Part shown: positions 27,225-35,992 of the stretch, one piece after another | How the letters are laid out: each line of letters starts with the position of its first letter | Position numbering within the stretch: the stretch's first letter is position 1 | Origin: Paenibacillus sp. E222 | Lineage (GTDB): Bacteria > Bacillota > Bacilli > Paenibacillales > Paenibacillaceae | Reading direction: 5' to 3' | DNA length: 64,000 nucleotides | Assembly: GCF_013401555.1 (NCBI RefSeq) | Contig: NZ_CP058552.1 | Coordinates: 2,666,001 to 2,730,000 of the forward strand | Translations under genes and position numbers: made by a program | Notes under the pieces: generated by a model | Seen by the model: the letters and a program-made list of their open reading frames with translations, nothing else | What the model was told of the DNA's origin: nothing | Databases searched by the model: none

Positions 27225-27404
27225 CAAAAAAAGCTCCCCGAGGGGCAGTAGAGGGAGGCCTTTGAGTTAAATGATTTGTGTTTATGGAAAAGAGACGAGC
27301 ATTTATAGGTATAAACTATCAAGTGAATAGAATTTATATATTTAATTAATAAACCATCTTATGACACAATGAAGATATCAATCATGAAAGCGATGGTGGT
27401 ATCC

Positions 27405-28178
27405 ATGCAATCGATTAATCAATGGCAAGCGGATGAGTATGACAACAAACTGGCTTTTGTATCGGGTTACGGTAAAAGTTTAATCTCATGGCTTCAACCT
27501 CAAAAAGGGGAATACATCCTTGACTTGGGCTGCGGGACGGGGGATTTGACGTACGAAATTTCTATATCACAGGCTGAGGTAGTTGGCATGGATGCATCAC
27601 CGGACATGATTCGTCGTGCAAGAGAGAAGTTTCCCGATATTGAGTTCATGGAGGGGGACGGCCATCAGTTTGCGACGAACAAGCTCTATGATGCCGTCTT
27701 TTCCAATGCAGCTCTGCACTGGATGCGAAGTCCACGACTTGTAGTGGATAGTATATGGAAGTCTTTGAAGCCTGGGGGACGTTTTGTGGCGGAGTTCGGT
27801 GGCAAAGGAAATGTGCAGATCATTGTAAATGCATTAGAAGAAGTGTTTGAACGACACACTGGCATTCCTGGATCGGAACGCAACCCTTGGTATTTCCCGA
27901 CGATCGGACAATATAGCAACATTTTGGAACAATGTGGATTTTTGGTGCGGCAGGCCTACCACTATGACCGTCCTACCAGACTGACGGATGGTGAACAGGG
28001 TATAGAGGGCTGGTTGGCCCATTTCGGAGGGGACTATTTTGATGGTTTGAGTCAGGAGCAAATTCAGGAAATCTGTCGTGAAACTAGCCAAATCGTTGTG
28101 CCGAAACTTTGGGAAGAAGATGCAATCTATGCCGATTATAAGCGTCTTCGAATTGAAGCAGTGAAGCCGGGAAGTTAA
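27405..28178 (+). CDS. Class I SAM-dependent methyltransferase
   Basis: About 257 aa. Motif I is ILDLGCGTGDLTYEIS; then VVGMDASPDMIRRAREKFPD, AVFSNAALHWM and SLKPGGRFVAEFGG, as in the trans-aconitate methyltransferase-like group. Family members usually start just before the WQADEYDNK segment, which favours ATG 27405; ATGs at 27369 and 27384 give longer forms, and no candidate has a strong binding site. It lies inside the segment bounded by the inverted tRNA/repeat arrays. Substrate unknown. Confidence 0.8.
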   Translation: MQSINQWQADEYDNKLAFVSGYGKSLISWLQPQKGEYILDLGCGTGDLTYEISISQAEVVGMDASPDMIRRAREKFPDIEFMEGDGHQFATNKLYDAVFSNAALHWMRSPRLVVDSIWKSLKPGGRFVAEFGGKGNVQIIVNALEEVFERHTGIPGSERNPWYFPTIGQYSNILEQCGFLVRQAYHYDRPTRLTDGEQGIEGWLAHFGGDYFDGLSQEQIQEICRETSQIVVPKLWEEDAIYADYKRLRIEAVKPGS

Positions 28179-28258
28179 ATAATCAAGAGATGTATCTTTG
28201 TTAAATGAATCAATAGCATATTTTTCATGAAATCCATTGATCACATATAGGCTGGGGA

Positions 28259-28294
28259 TCTCTTTCGAAATGAAGAGGTTCTTGGTCTTTTTTC
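28259..28294 (+). terminator. Possible terminator after methyltransferase
   Basis: GATCTCTTTC, loop GAAAT, GAAGAGGTTC, then TTGGTCTTTTTT. The rest of the 382-bp AT-rich gap to the protease gene has a small dyad (GGTTCT..AGAACC, 28350-28369) and no gene that I can support. Confidence 0.5.
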
Positions 28295-28560
28295 CTATGT
28301 TGTATTTAGAAATTGAATTATTCAATCGACAAATAAATACAATTTCACACGGTTCTCTTACTCAAGAACCATATAAGTAACTTTTATATCATAATTGTAA
28401 TTATTTAGAAGGGAAATGTGCTATTTTAGTAGAATAATTTACCAAGGGTCAATCTTCTTGCAGATAGGGCGGTGAGTTGTCACAGGTATTGCAGTACTTG
28501 TCATAGCAGGACCCAAGCGATTGGTGAGGTACTTTCATATTGAGAAGGAGGGGCATAGCC

Positions 28561-31500
28561 TTGAATAAACGATTGATATCCATATTGTTAAGTATCCTTA
28601 TGACTTTTTCTATCATCATGCCAGCGGCCGGAGCCGCTCCTGTAGGTGTTCAGCTTGAGAACTCGTTAAGCAAGGGCGAAGCCACACAATGGAGAGAGAT
28701 TCTTGCCCAGCGGGAAGGAAAGCTTGCAGCAGATCCATTTTTGGACAAGAGCCTGGAAGGTCTTGGGGGAGAGAAAACAAGAGTAATTGTTGAGCTCTCC
28801 AATAAACCAGTTGCAGTTGCTCAAGGCGAATCTACCCTCTCTGGAAAATCTTTTACCTCCTCTATGGAAACAAAGGCTGTGACTCAAGTCGAGCAACAAC
28901 AACAGTCATTTGTACATAGCCTCACTCAGAATAAAATCAAACACGAAGTATTGGAAAATTACACATATGCCCTGAATGGTGTAGCCATCGAACTTAAGGG
29001 CAACCAATTGGGACAGTTGCTTCGCATTCCGGGCGTAGTCAGTGTATACCCTGACCTTGAAATTACCGTAGCCCCGGAAACAGATGAAGTGAACCCTTAT
29101 ATGAAAGATACTGCACCATTTATTGGCGCCCCTGAAGTATGGAATCTGGGTTACAAAGGAAAAGGCGTCAAAGTTGGTGTTATTGATACAGGAATCGATT
29201 ATGAACATCCTAATTTGCAAGACGCCTACAAAGGTGGTTGGGATTTCGTTGCAAATGACAATGATCCTTATGAGACAACACGTGAAGAATGGAAAGTATC
29301 TGGCGCACCTGAATTTAATGCCAATGGAAGCGCCTATTACACATCCCACGGTACTCATGTAGCCGGTACCATTGCTGCTCGTGAAGCAGGGGACTACGGC
29401 ATTGTCGGCGTTGCACCCGAAGCTGACATCTATGCCTATCGTGTGCTTGGGCCCTACGGAAGTGGTCAAACTTCATGGGTGCTTGGTGGAATTGACCGTT
29501 CCGTTGCCGATGGTATGGACGTGATCAATCTCTCGTTGGGTAACGCTGCCAATGATCCAAGTTATATCACTTCAGTTGCACTTAATAATGCCATGCTGTC
29601 TGGCGTGACTGCAGTTGTGGCAAGCGGAAATGATGGTCCAAATCGTTATACATTAGGTTCTCCAGGAGCATCTGCTATGGCCATCACTGTAGGTAACTCC
29701 ACAGGGCCTAGCCAGAGTATAACAGCCAACACTCATTTCTGGATTGGTGAGGAAGGTGAAGGTACGCTACCTGAAGAACAACCTGTCCCTGAGGTTGAGC
29801 CGTCTCCTGAACTGGGTACAGCACCGGGTACGGATACGTCTGAAGTTCCGACTCAAGGCGAACCATCAACCACATCGGAAGACGCGACAAGCGAAGAAGC
29901 TTCATCAACAAACGAAGCTGCATTGTCTGAATCAGCATCTGACGATGCTACAGATTTAGATGTGGAAGCCAGCCAGTCAGAAGAGAGTGTTCAGCCAGCA
30001 TCGCCTTCGGCACCAGTCGAAACCTCTCCAGAGGTTGCACCTGTGAAAGAAGAGCCTGCGATTGCTCCAACTGAAACGGAGCAAAATCCATTGGCTGTTA
30101 CTGAGTCGGTGTACCGACTTGATGTAATGGGCTGGAGTCTTTCAGCTGATCCCGAATCGGTTTTGACGGATCAATATGATCTTTTATTTGCAGGGTTGGG
30201 TAAACCGACCGACTTTGAAGGCAAGGATTTTACAGGAAAAGTGGCTTTTGTGCAGCGCGGTGAGTTGGCATTTGTGGAGAAAGTAGCTAATGCCAAAGCT
30301 GCTGGTGCAGTTGCTATTATCGTATATAACAATATTCCAGGCCCGATCGGCGTAAGTTTGGGAGATAATTTTGAACTTATTCCAACCTTGAGCATGTCGA
30401 AGGAAGATGGAGAAAGTATCAAGGCTGAACTGGATGCCGGTCAACGTGTTGAAGTAAGCTTCAGTGACTTCATTAAAGGTCAAACGGCTGGCGATGAAAT
30501 GAATGCATCCAGCTCCCGCGGACCAGCCAAGGTGACTCTGGATATCAAACCGGATGTAGTTGCACCGGGGACCAGCATTCTGTCTACAGTTCCTGCCTAT
30601 GGCAAGGACGAGCCTGGAGCAGATTATTCACAGGCTTATGATCGTAAATCAGGTACAAGTATGGCTACACCTCATGTTGCCGGGCTGGTTGCCCTGTTGA
30701 TTGAGAAGCACAGTGACTGGACACCATTTGATATTAAAGTTGCACTCATGAACAATAGTAAAGTGCTCGACACAACAAAATATGATGTGTTTGATCAAGG
30801 TGCAGGACGTATTCAAGCAGTAAAAACGATTGATCCTGCTGCATTTGTTAAAGTATTGGACGTAACGAAGTACACAGAGAATGGTGTGGCTGTTGAGAAG
30901 CCTAATGTTATAGGTAGTGTCAATTTCGGCAACTTCCTGAGCACGGACGAAAAAACAGTCAGCAAAACAATCAAAGTGGAGTCGCAGAATGGCAGTGGTG
31001 GAAACTACACTGTAAGCGTGAATCCAACACGTACGGTACCTGGTGTATCCGTTGTGGTAGACAAGAGCTCTTTTACACTGAATGGTGAGGAAGAGTTGCA
31101 GGTTACCATTACAGTTCCAAAAGGTGTTACTGCGGTAACAGAAGCGCAAGGATACCTTCAGTTGTCTAATGGAACGGACACATTTACGGTTCCGTATGTC
31201 GCACATTTCAACCTTACCCTTGCAGGCGTTAAATACATTGAGACTGTCAATGGTACAGAGAAGAACCCATTCCATTATCCATTGAAGTCGGATGGTACCC
31301 TGGATACACTTAATGTAGCTATGGAATTCTACAATCCGATGAATTTTGCCCTTATTGAGATCTTTGATGGCCTTAACCCTGAGGGGGGCTATTATGGTGA
31401 TGGATATATTGGATCTATTTTTGGGAACTACTACAATTTCGCTGCCAACACAAGATATACTCTGGCTTGGGATGGACAGTATGCTGACTACACTACCGAC

Positions 31501-32550
31501 GAGGTAACGACAATTCCAGATGGTCTTTATACGGTTGACATCACTACAATCGGTGTGGATGGCAAAACGTATATCGAAGATACTTCTCCATTCTTGGTGA
31601 AAAAAGCAGCGCCGGTTGTAACAGCACCGGATAAGTTGGAATTCAAGCAAGATGAATCTGTTGTTATTGATGGCAGCGTGGATGATTTGTACTTCCGTGT
31701 TGCTCCTTCACTTAAAGAGAACTGGAACATTGAGTTTGATCCAGCGGCTGCCTTGAAAGCAACGTACGTCCTGAAAAAAGAGGATGGTTCGATTTACAAG
31801 GAGGGTGTATTTGAAGTAAAACCTGATGGTAGCTTCACACTTCCTTTAGAAGGCATCCAAGCAGGTGAATATGCTGTTGAACTTACGGTAAAAGACCAAC
31901 AAGGGCTTTCTGGTAAAGCCACTACGGCCCTGAGTTTGAAATCCAAGGAGACTGAGCCGGAAACTCCAGCTGTCAAAGCGCCTGGAACACCTGTGTTGTC
32001 TCATAATAATTGGGTTGGTAATGGCCTGAGCGAAGGCTCATATATCGTTACCATGAACCTGTGGTGGGGCGAGAACGCCACCAGCTACAAACTTTATGAG
32101 GACGGGGTTTTGATCGATACGCAGAAGTTGACCTACAATGCGCCTCTGGCACAGTTTGCCCAAACGAAGATCACAGGCAAAGCCAACGGCACCTATACGT
32201 ACGTAGCCGAGCTAACGAACGACAAAGGGACCACGCGGAGTCAGACACTGACAGTCAAGGTTACCAACGCATCGCCAGGCAAAGCAGTTCTCTCTCAAGA
32301 TAACTGGGATGGCGACGGCAATTATAAGGTTACTATGAACTTGTGGTGGGGAACCAATGCCACGGAATACCGGCTCTACGAAAATGATAAGTTGATCGAC
32401 ACCCAAGCACTCAAGGCTGTTACGCCTAATGCGCAAAGTGCTGTTACTTCGCTGACTGGGCGCGCTTCGGGTACGTATACGTACCGGGCTGAGTTGCTCA
32501 ACGCAGCTGGTGTCACCAGCACGGACAAGATCACGGTAAAAGTGAAGTAA
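28561..32550 (+). CDS. Secreted S8 subtilisin-like serine protease, Vpr-like, with C-terminal repeat modules
   Basis: About 1,329 aa. TTG start behind AAGGAGGGG. Signal peptide (LLSILMTFSIIMPAAGAAP) then an I9-type propeptide (~60-180). Catalytic triad Asp209 (GVIDTGID), His263 (SHGTHVAG) and Ser700 (SGTSMATPHVAG). The gap between His and Ser is enlarged by an acidic Pro/Ser/Glu/Thr-rich linker (~400-510) and a PA domain (~520-640, VAFVQRGELAFVEKV, AIIVYNN). Fn3-like beta domains follow. The last ~190 aa are two related modules, each with NW..GN, MNLWWG.NAT, LYE, LIDTQ and GTYTY, like modules on Paenibacillus chitinases. No S-layer or sortase anchor, so it should be released. Extracellular protein or peptide degradation. 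Confidence 0.92.
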   Translation: MNKRLISILLSILMTFSIIMPAAGAAPVGVQLENSLSKGEATQWREILAQREGKLAADPFLDKSLEGLGGEKTRVIVELSNKPVAVAQGESTLSGKSFTSSMETKAVTQVEQQQQSFVHSLTQNKIKHEVLENYTYALNGVAIELKGNQLGQLLRIPGVVSVYPDLEITVAPETDEVNPYMKDTAPFIGAPEVWNLGYKGKGVKVGVIDTGIDYEHPNLQDAYKGGWDFVANDNDPYETTREEWKVSGAPEFNANGSAYYTSHGTHVAGTIAAREAGDYGIVGVAPEADIYAYRVLGPYGSGQTSWVLGGIDRSVADGMDVINLSLGNAANDPSYITSVALNNAMLSGVTAVVASGNDGPNRYTLGSPGASAMAITVGNSTGPSQSITANTHFWIGEEGEGTLPEEQPVPEVEPSPELGTAPGTDTSEVPTQGEPSTTSEDATSEEASSTNEAALSESASDDATDLDVEASQSEESVQPASPSAPVETSPEVAPVKEEPAIAPTETEQNPLAVTESVYRLDVMGWSLSADPESVLTDQYDLLFAGLGKPTDFEGKDFTGKVAFVQRGELAFVEKVANAKAAGAVAIIVYNNIPGPIGVSLGDNFELIPTLSMSKEDGESIKAELDAGQRVEVSFSDFIKGQTAGDEMNASSSRGPAKVTLDIKPDVVAPGTSILSTVPAYGKDEPGADYSQAYDRKSGTSMATPHVAGLVALLIEKHSDWTPFDIKVALMNNSKVLDTTKYDVFDQGAGRIQAVKTIDPAAFVKVLDVTKYTENGVAVEKPNVIGSVNFGNFLSTDEKTVSKTIKVESQNGSGGNYTVSVNPTRTVPGVSVVVDKSSFTLNGEEELQVTITVPKGVTAVTEAQGYLQLSNGTDTFTVPYVAHFNLTLAGVKYIETVNGTEKNPFHYPLKSDGTLDTLNVAMEFYNPMNFALIEIFDGLNPEGGYYGDGYIGSIFGNYYNFAANTRYTLAWDGQYADYTTDEVTTIPDGLYTVDITTIGVDGKTYIEDTSPFLVKKAAPVVTAPDKLEFKQDESVVIDGSVDDLYFRVAPSLKENWNIEFDPAAALKATYVLKKEDGSIYKEGVFEVKPDGSFTLPLEGIQAGEYAVELTVKDQQGLSGKATTALSLKSKETEPETPAVKAPGTPVLSHNNWVGNGLSEGSYIVTMNLWWGENATSYKLYEDGVLIDTQKLTYNAPLAQFAQTKITGKANGTYTYVAELTNDKGTTRSQTLTVKVTNASPGKAVLSQDNWDGDGNYKVTMNLWWGTNATEYRLYENDKLIDTQALKAVTPNAQSAVTSLTGRASGTYTYRAELLNAAGVTSTDKITVKVK

Positions 32551-32593
32551 GTTCTTCGGCACTAATTTATTGAAGGAATTGTTTTTCGTATAT

Positions 32594-32640
32594 GCGGTCT
32601 TCATCCTGAACTCACGGGATGGAGGCCGTTTTATTTTGTT
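32594..32640 (+). terminator. Terminator of the protease gene
   Basis: CGGTCTTCATCC pairs with GGATGGAGGCCG (two G-T pairs), followed by TTTTATTTTG. Confidence 0.75.
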
Positions 32641-32716
32641 TTTCTGTCTTGTGATGGATGACTGCTCGTGGTCCTGTTAATTTGTAATTGAACATAGTTC
32701 GTATGAAAGTGCGTCA

Positions 32717-32782
32717 TAAATAAAACGCTCCCCTTAGGAGGAGGACAGGTTTTGTTAGCCTGTCACCACCATAAGGAGAGCG
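32717..32782 (-). terminator. Long hairpin terminator of the MFS gene
   Basis: Arms CGCTCTCCTTATGG..CCTGTC-like (about 24 nt, 32759-32782) and their imperfect complement (32726-32749) enclose a 9-nt loop. On the minus strand the hairpin is followed by TTTTATTT. It is unusually long for a terminator. Confidence 0.65.
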
Positions 32783-32829
32783 TAAGTTAAAAGTCTCGTA
32801 TATGATCAGAAGTTATCCTTTTATTGAAA

Positions 32830-34062
32830 CTAACCGATCACTCGATTCTTGCTGGCCTTGATACCTGCGATCAGCAAAACAACCGCAAGGATAACCTGTA
32901 CCAGCAGGGGAAGGGTCCATCCTTGTGTCCAATCATGAAGCACGCCGAACAGCAAAGGTCCGACCGCCGCCAGCATGTATCCTAAGGATTGAGCCATACC
33001 TGAGAGACCAGCAGCCTGTCTTGCATCGGACGTACGCAGTACAAAAAACATGGTTACAAGCCCGAACGAAGCCCCGGCTCCAACGCCGGCCAAAGCAACA
33101 CCGACGGTTACGAGAGAGGGAATGCCGCTTAAAAGGAATGCATATCCCAGAATCAGACATGAGCCAGTAATTGCTGTCAGCTTACGTTGGTCCTTCATTC
33201 GTCCAGCGAGAATGGGAACGATGAACGTTACCGGAACGCTAACCATTTGCATCAGGGATAACATCCAGCCCGCTGAAGAGGAACTGAAACCCTGATCAGA
33301 TAGAACCTCGGGCAGCCAGGTAATTGTCGTGTAAAAAATTAAAGATTGCAGTCCCATGAACAACGTAACATGCCAGGCTAAGGAAGAGGAAATAAGACGA
33401 ACCGGCTTCGCTTCTGTTCTCGAAGCCACATAAACTTCGCCGCGACGTCCAGAACGGACGTGAGGCAGCCAGAGAATCAGGGCTAGAATGGACAGTATAG
33501 CCCACATGCCCAGTGAAGCGTGCCATCCCATGGAAGTTAAACCTGCAGCAGGAACACTGATTCCTGAAGCGATGGCGCCCCATATATTCATGGATACGGA
33601 ATAGAGACCGGTAACAAGTCCCACTCGCAATGGGAAATCCCGTTTAATTAGACTTGGCAGCAATACATTGCTTAGGGCAATGCCACATCCAAGAATCGCT
33701 GTTCCTGCAAAGAGAACGGGAACAGAGGGCATAAACCTTAGGGATACACCTATGGTCACGAGAATTATGGCGGTTAACAGAGCGGTTTCTAGTCCGAATC
33801 TTCGCGCCAATTGTGGAGCGAACGGAGAAATTGCCGCGAAGGCAAGCAAAGGAAGAGAAGTAAGCAAGCCTGCCATTGTATGACTTATTCCTGTATCTGT
33901 ACGGATCAGTTCCACAATTGGACCTGTTGCCGTAATAGGTGAACGCATTGTTGCTGCGATAACGATAATGCCTGCCAGCAAAAGCCCAAGTTTCATGGAT
34001 GCTGACGATGAATTATCGATTGCAGAGCGGTCAGGTGAGTTTTGATGTAAAGATGATGGCAT
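32830..34062 (-). CDS. MFS transporter, CynX/NimT-like
   Basis: About 410 aa with around twelve hydrophobic segments (LGLLLAGIIVIAATMRSP at the N-terminus, LLVQVILAVVLLIAGIKAS at the end). The motif RSPITATGPIVELIRTDTGIS is typical of the CynX/NimT (cyanate/2-nitroimidazole) branch of the major facilitator superfamily. AGGAGA lies before ATG 34062; the upstream ATG 34110 has no site. An exporter or anion/drug transporter, substrate not predictable. It faces the protease gene convergently and abuts the right repeat array. Confidence 0.85.
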   Translation of the reverse strand: MPSSLHQNSPDRSAIDNSSSASMKLGLLLAGIIVIAATMRSPITATGPIVELIRTDTGISHTMAGLLTSLPLLAFAAISPFAPQLARRFGLETALLTAIILVTIGVSLRFMPSVPVLFAGTAILGCGIALSNVLLPSLIKRDFPLRVGLVTGLYSVSMNIWGAIASGISVPAAGLTSMGWHASLGMWAILSILALILWLPHVRSGRRGEVYVASRTEAKPVRLISSSLAWHVTLFMGLQSLIFYTTITWLPEVLSDQGFSSSSAGWMLSLMQMVSVPVTFIVPILAGRMKDQRKLTAITGSCLILGYAFLLSGIPSLVTVGVALAGVGAGASFGLVTMFFVLRTSDARQAAGLSGMAQSLGYMLAAVGPLLFGVLHDWTQGWTLPLLVQVILAVVLLIAGIKASKNRVIG

Positions 34063-34188
34063 GGTAAATCTCCTATAGTTTATTTGTCTAATATGTATGC
34101 ATTGATACATACCTATACATAAACAAGCATAACATCCCGTGTCAACATCAGGCGATTAACGTATTCAACCATCCCTAGAACGCAAAAA

Positions 34189-34615
34189 AAAGCTTCCCGA
34201 AGGAAGCTTTTTTTCTTACGTCCCAGGAGGGATACTCTCCTTGCCGTCGAGACTGCGAGGTAGTGCTCCGGAAGCTTATGCTCCGACGAACCAATGGGGT
34301 TCTCATCCCCAGAACGCAAAAAAAGCTTCCCGAAGGAAGCTTTTTTTAATACGTCCCAGGAGGGATACTCTCCTTGCCGTCGAGACTGCGAAGTAGTGCT
34401 TCCGAAGCTTATGCTCCGACGAACCATTGGGGTTCTCATCCCTAGAACACAAAAAAGCTTCCCGAAGGAAGCTTTTTTTAATACGTCCCAGGAGGGATAC
34501 TCTCCTTGCCGTCGAGACTGCGAAGTAGTGCTCCCGAAGCTTATGCTCCGACGAACCATTGGGGTTCTCATCCCCAGAACGCAAAAAAGCTTCCCGAAGG
34601 AAGCTTTTTTTAATA
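34189..34615 (-). repeat. Tandem ~132-bp repeat with tRNA-like minihelix, right array (3 units)
   Basis: Read in the tRNA direction, the array starts directly after the right tRNA-Arg and runs leftward. The tRNA 3' end TCCCTCCTGGGACG recurs with its last base at 34484, 34352 and 34219 (steps of 132, 132 and 133). Each unit has the hairpin AGCTTCCTTCGGGAAGCT with a T-run, the GAACCCC.TTGGTTCG segment, and the 35-nt element GTCTC...GGGACG (34219-34253, 34352-34386, 34484-34518). The last unit ends in a further copy of the hairpin at 34189-34214. The three units are nearly identical, so duplication is recent or sequence is homogenised. No protein is credible here. Confidence 0.9.
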
Positions 34616-34689
<74 letters not shown>

Positions 34690-34712
34690 ATGAAATTTTT
34701 CAAGCAAAATTG

Positions 34713-34741
34713 ATTTTATCATAAATAATGATGAATATCAA
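34713..34741 (-). promoter_or_regulatory. Promoter of tRNA-Arg(UCU), right copy
   Basis: On the minus strand TTGATA, 17-bp spacer, TAAAAT, 23 bp before the tRNA. Confidence 0.6.
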
Positions 34742-34921
34742 ACATTTTATTTTAAACTATTTTTCGTATATGATATTTGGCGGCGGTAACGTTTTTTTCA
34801 TTATAATTAAGGTTATGTTAGAATATCAGAAGAACTCAAAAAATAGATCGACTTTCGTTTAATATACATCTATTTATGGTTGATTGCGACTGGAGATTCA
34901 GGATACAGAGGAGGTGCTCCT

Positions 34922-35857
34922 ATTAAGGAATCCACGACCCCGGAAACCGAGCACAGTAACAATATCGTGCTGTTTCCTAAGACGCTGGACTATTACCAGA
35001 TTCAATTGACGGTTATGCTAGAAAATGAACGATATGGTGAAGCGATGGACCTGCTTCGCTTTTTGCTGCAATGCCAAGGGCAGGAAGAACGGCATTACGA
35101 CGAATGGCGAGCCTTGCTCGAATGGCTTGAAGCTGCTTTCCCTCATTATGGGGAAGATTTGCCCGAGATTCGTGAAGAGCGTGAGGAAGAGGACATTAGT
35201 GAAGAGGACATGGCACGCCAACATGCCCGGTCCAAGCTCGAGCAGGATGACGGCTATGCGGATAAACTGCTTCGTACCGTGATGGAGGAACCTTTATCTG
35301 AACAAACGATGCTGGCGCTGGAGCAGCTTGCGTATCTCGAACGACCAGAAATTGATGATTCGCTTACCGGTTGGCTCAAAGACAAGACACTGCATCCATT
35401 GCTTCAGTTCCGTGTGCTTCAAACATTACGTCGCCGAGGTGTCCAAGGCATTATTGCGTTTACTCGAGGGGAAGAGCCGGTTGAAGTGGAAATTGATACC
35501 GTTCCGCTTAGACCTGAGGATTTCCCGATTCAGATCGTTCAGATTCTTGAAAGAGTGGCAGATCAGACGGAGGTTCATGAACCTACGCTCTTTTATTTTG
35601 CACAAGAACTGTGGATTCAATATGTCATGGCCGTGTACGGAACCCGTGATTACATGTCCATGCTGGAAGAAAATGATTCCATGACAGATATCTGGGCAGC
35701 CGCTCTACATATGACCGTAGCAGACAGTCTGGGCGGTTCGCATGACGAGGAAGATACTCGCTCAATGTATGCTGTGACAGGGGCGATGCGCTTTCGTCTG
35801 GAGCAAGCATATCGATCGATGAAGCAGTTTGTTTCTGCCGGTTTGGACGGTCAATAG
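34922..35857 (+). CDS. YsoA-like TPR-type protein upstream of tig
   Basis: About 311 aa. The N-terminus has NNIVLFPKTLDYYQIQ and paired helices (YGEAMDLLRFLLQCQGQ, YDEWRALLEWLEAAF) like tetratricopeptide repeats. B. subtilis has the TPR protein YsoA in the same place before tig; the identity is by position and overall character. Cytoplasmic. The start is odd: GAGGAGGTG (34909-34916) is followed six bases later by ATT (34922) then AAG GAA, with no ATG/GTG/TTG nearby. A TTG at 34880 is in frame but has no binding site. An AUU start, as known for infC, is the simplest reading. Confidence 0.7.
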   Translation: MKESTTPETEHSNNIVLFPKTLDYYQIQLTVMLENERYGEAMDLLRFLLQCQGQEERHYDEWRALLEWLEAAFPHYGEDLPEIREEREEEDISEEDMARQHARSKLEQDDGYADKLLRTVMEEPLSEQTMLALEQLAYLERPEIDDSLTGWLKDKTLHPLLQFRVLQTLRRRGVQGIIAFTRGEEPVEVEIDTVPLRPEDFPIQIVQILERVADQTEVHEPTLFYFAQELWIQYVMAVYGTRDYMSMLEENDSMTDIWAAALHMTVADSLGGSHDEEDTRSMYAVTGAMRFRLEQAYRSMKQFVSAGLDGQ

Positions 35858-35899
35858 GAGCCGGAAACGTTTTCCTCAAACCGTATCAAGGGATTCCCC

Positions 35900-35928
35900 T
35901 TGAAAAAGAATCTAATCTTGTTTATACT
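35900..35928 (+). promoter_or_regulatory. Promoter of tig
   Basis: TTGAAA, 17-bp spacer, TATACT, 65 bp before the trigger factor ATG. A good sigma-A match. Confidence 0.75.
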
Positions 35929-35992
35929 AAAATGGTTATTTTGTACGTGATTGCCTACGTGAACATGTGAATTTTGGAGGGGAAAGTATACA

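Noticed and set aside
30649..31650. 333-aa frame antisense to the protease
   Set aside because: Shadow frame with implausible Cys/Ile/Arg-rich composition and no binding site.
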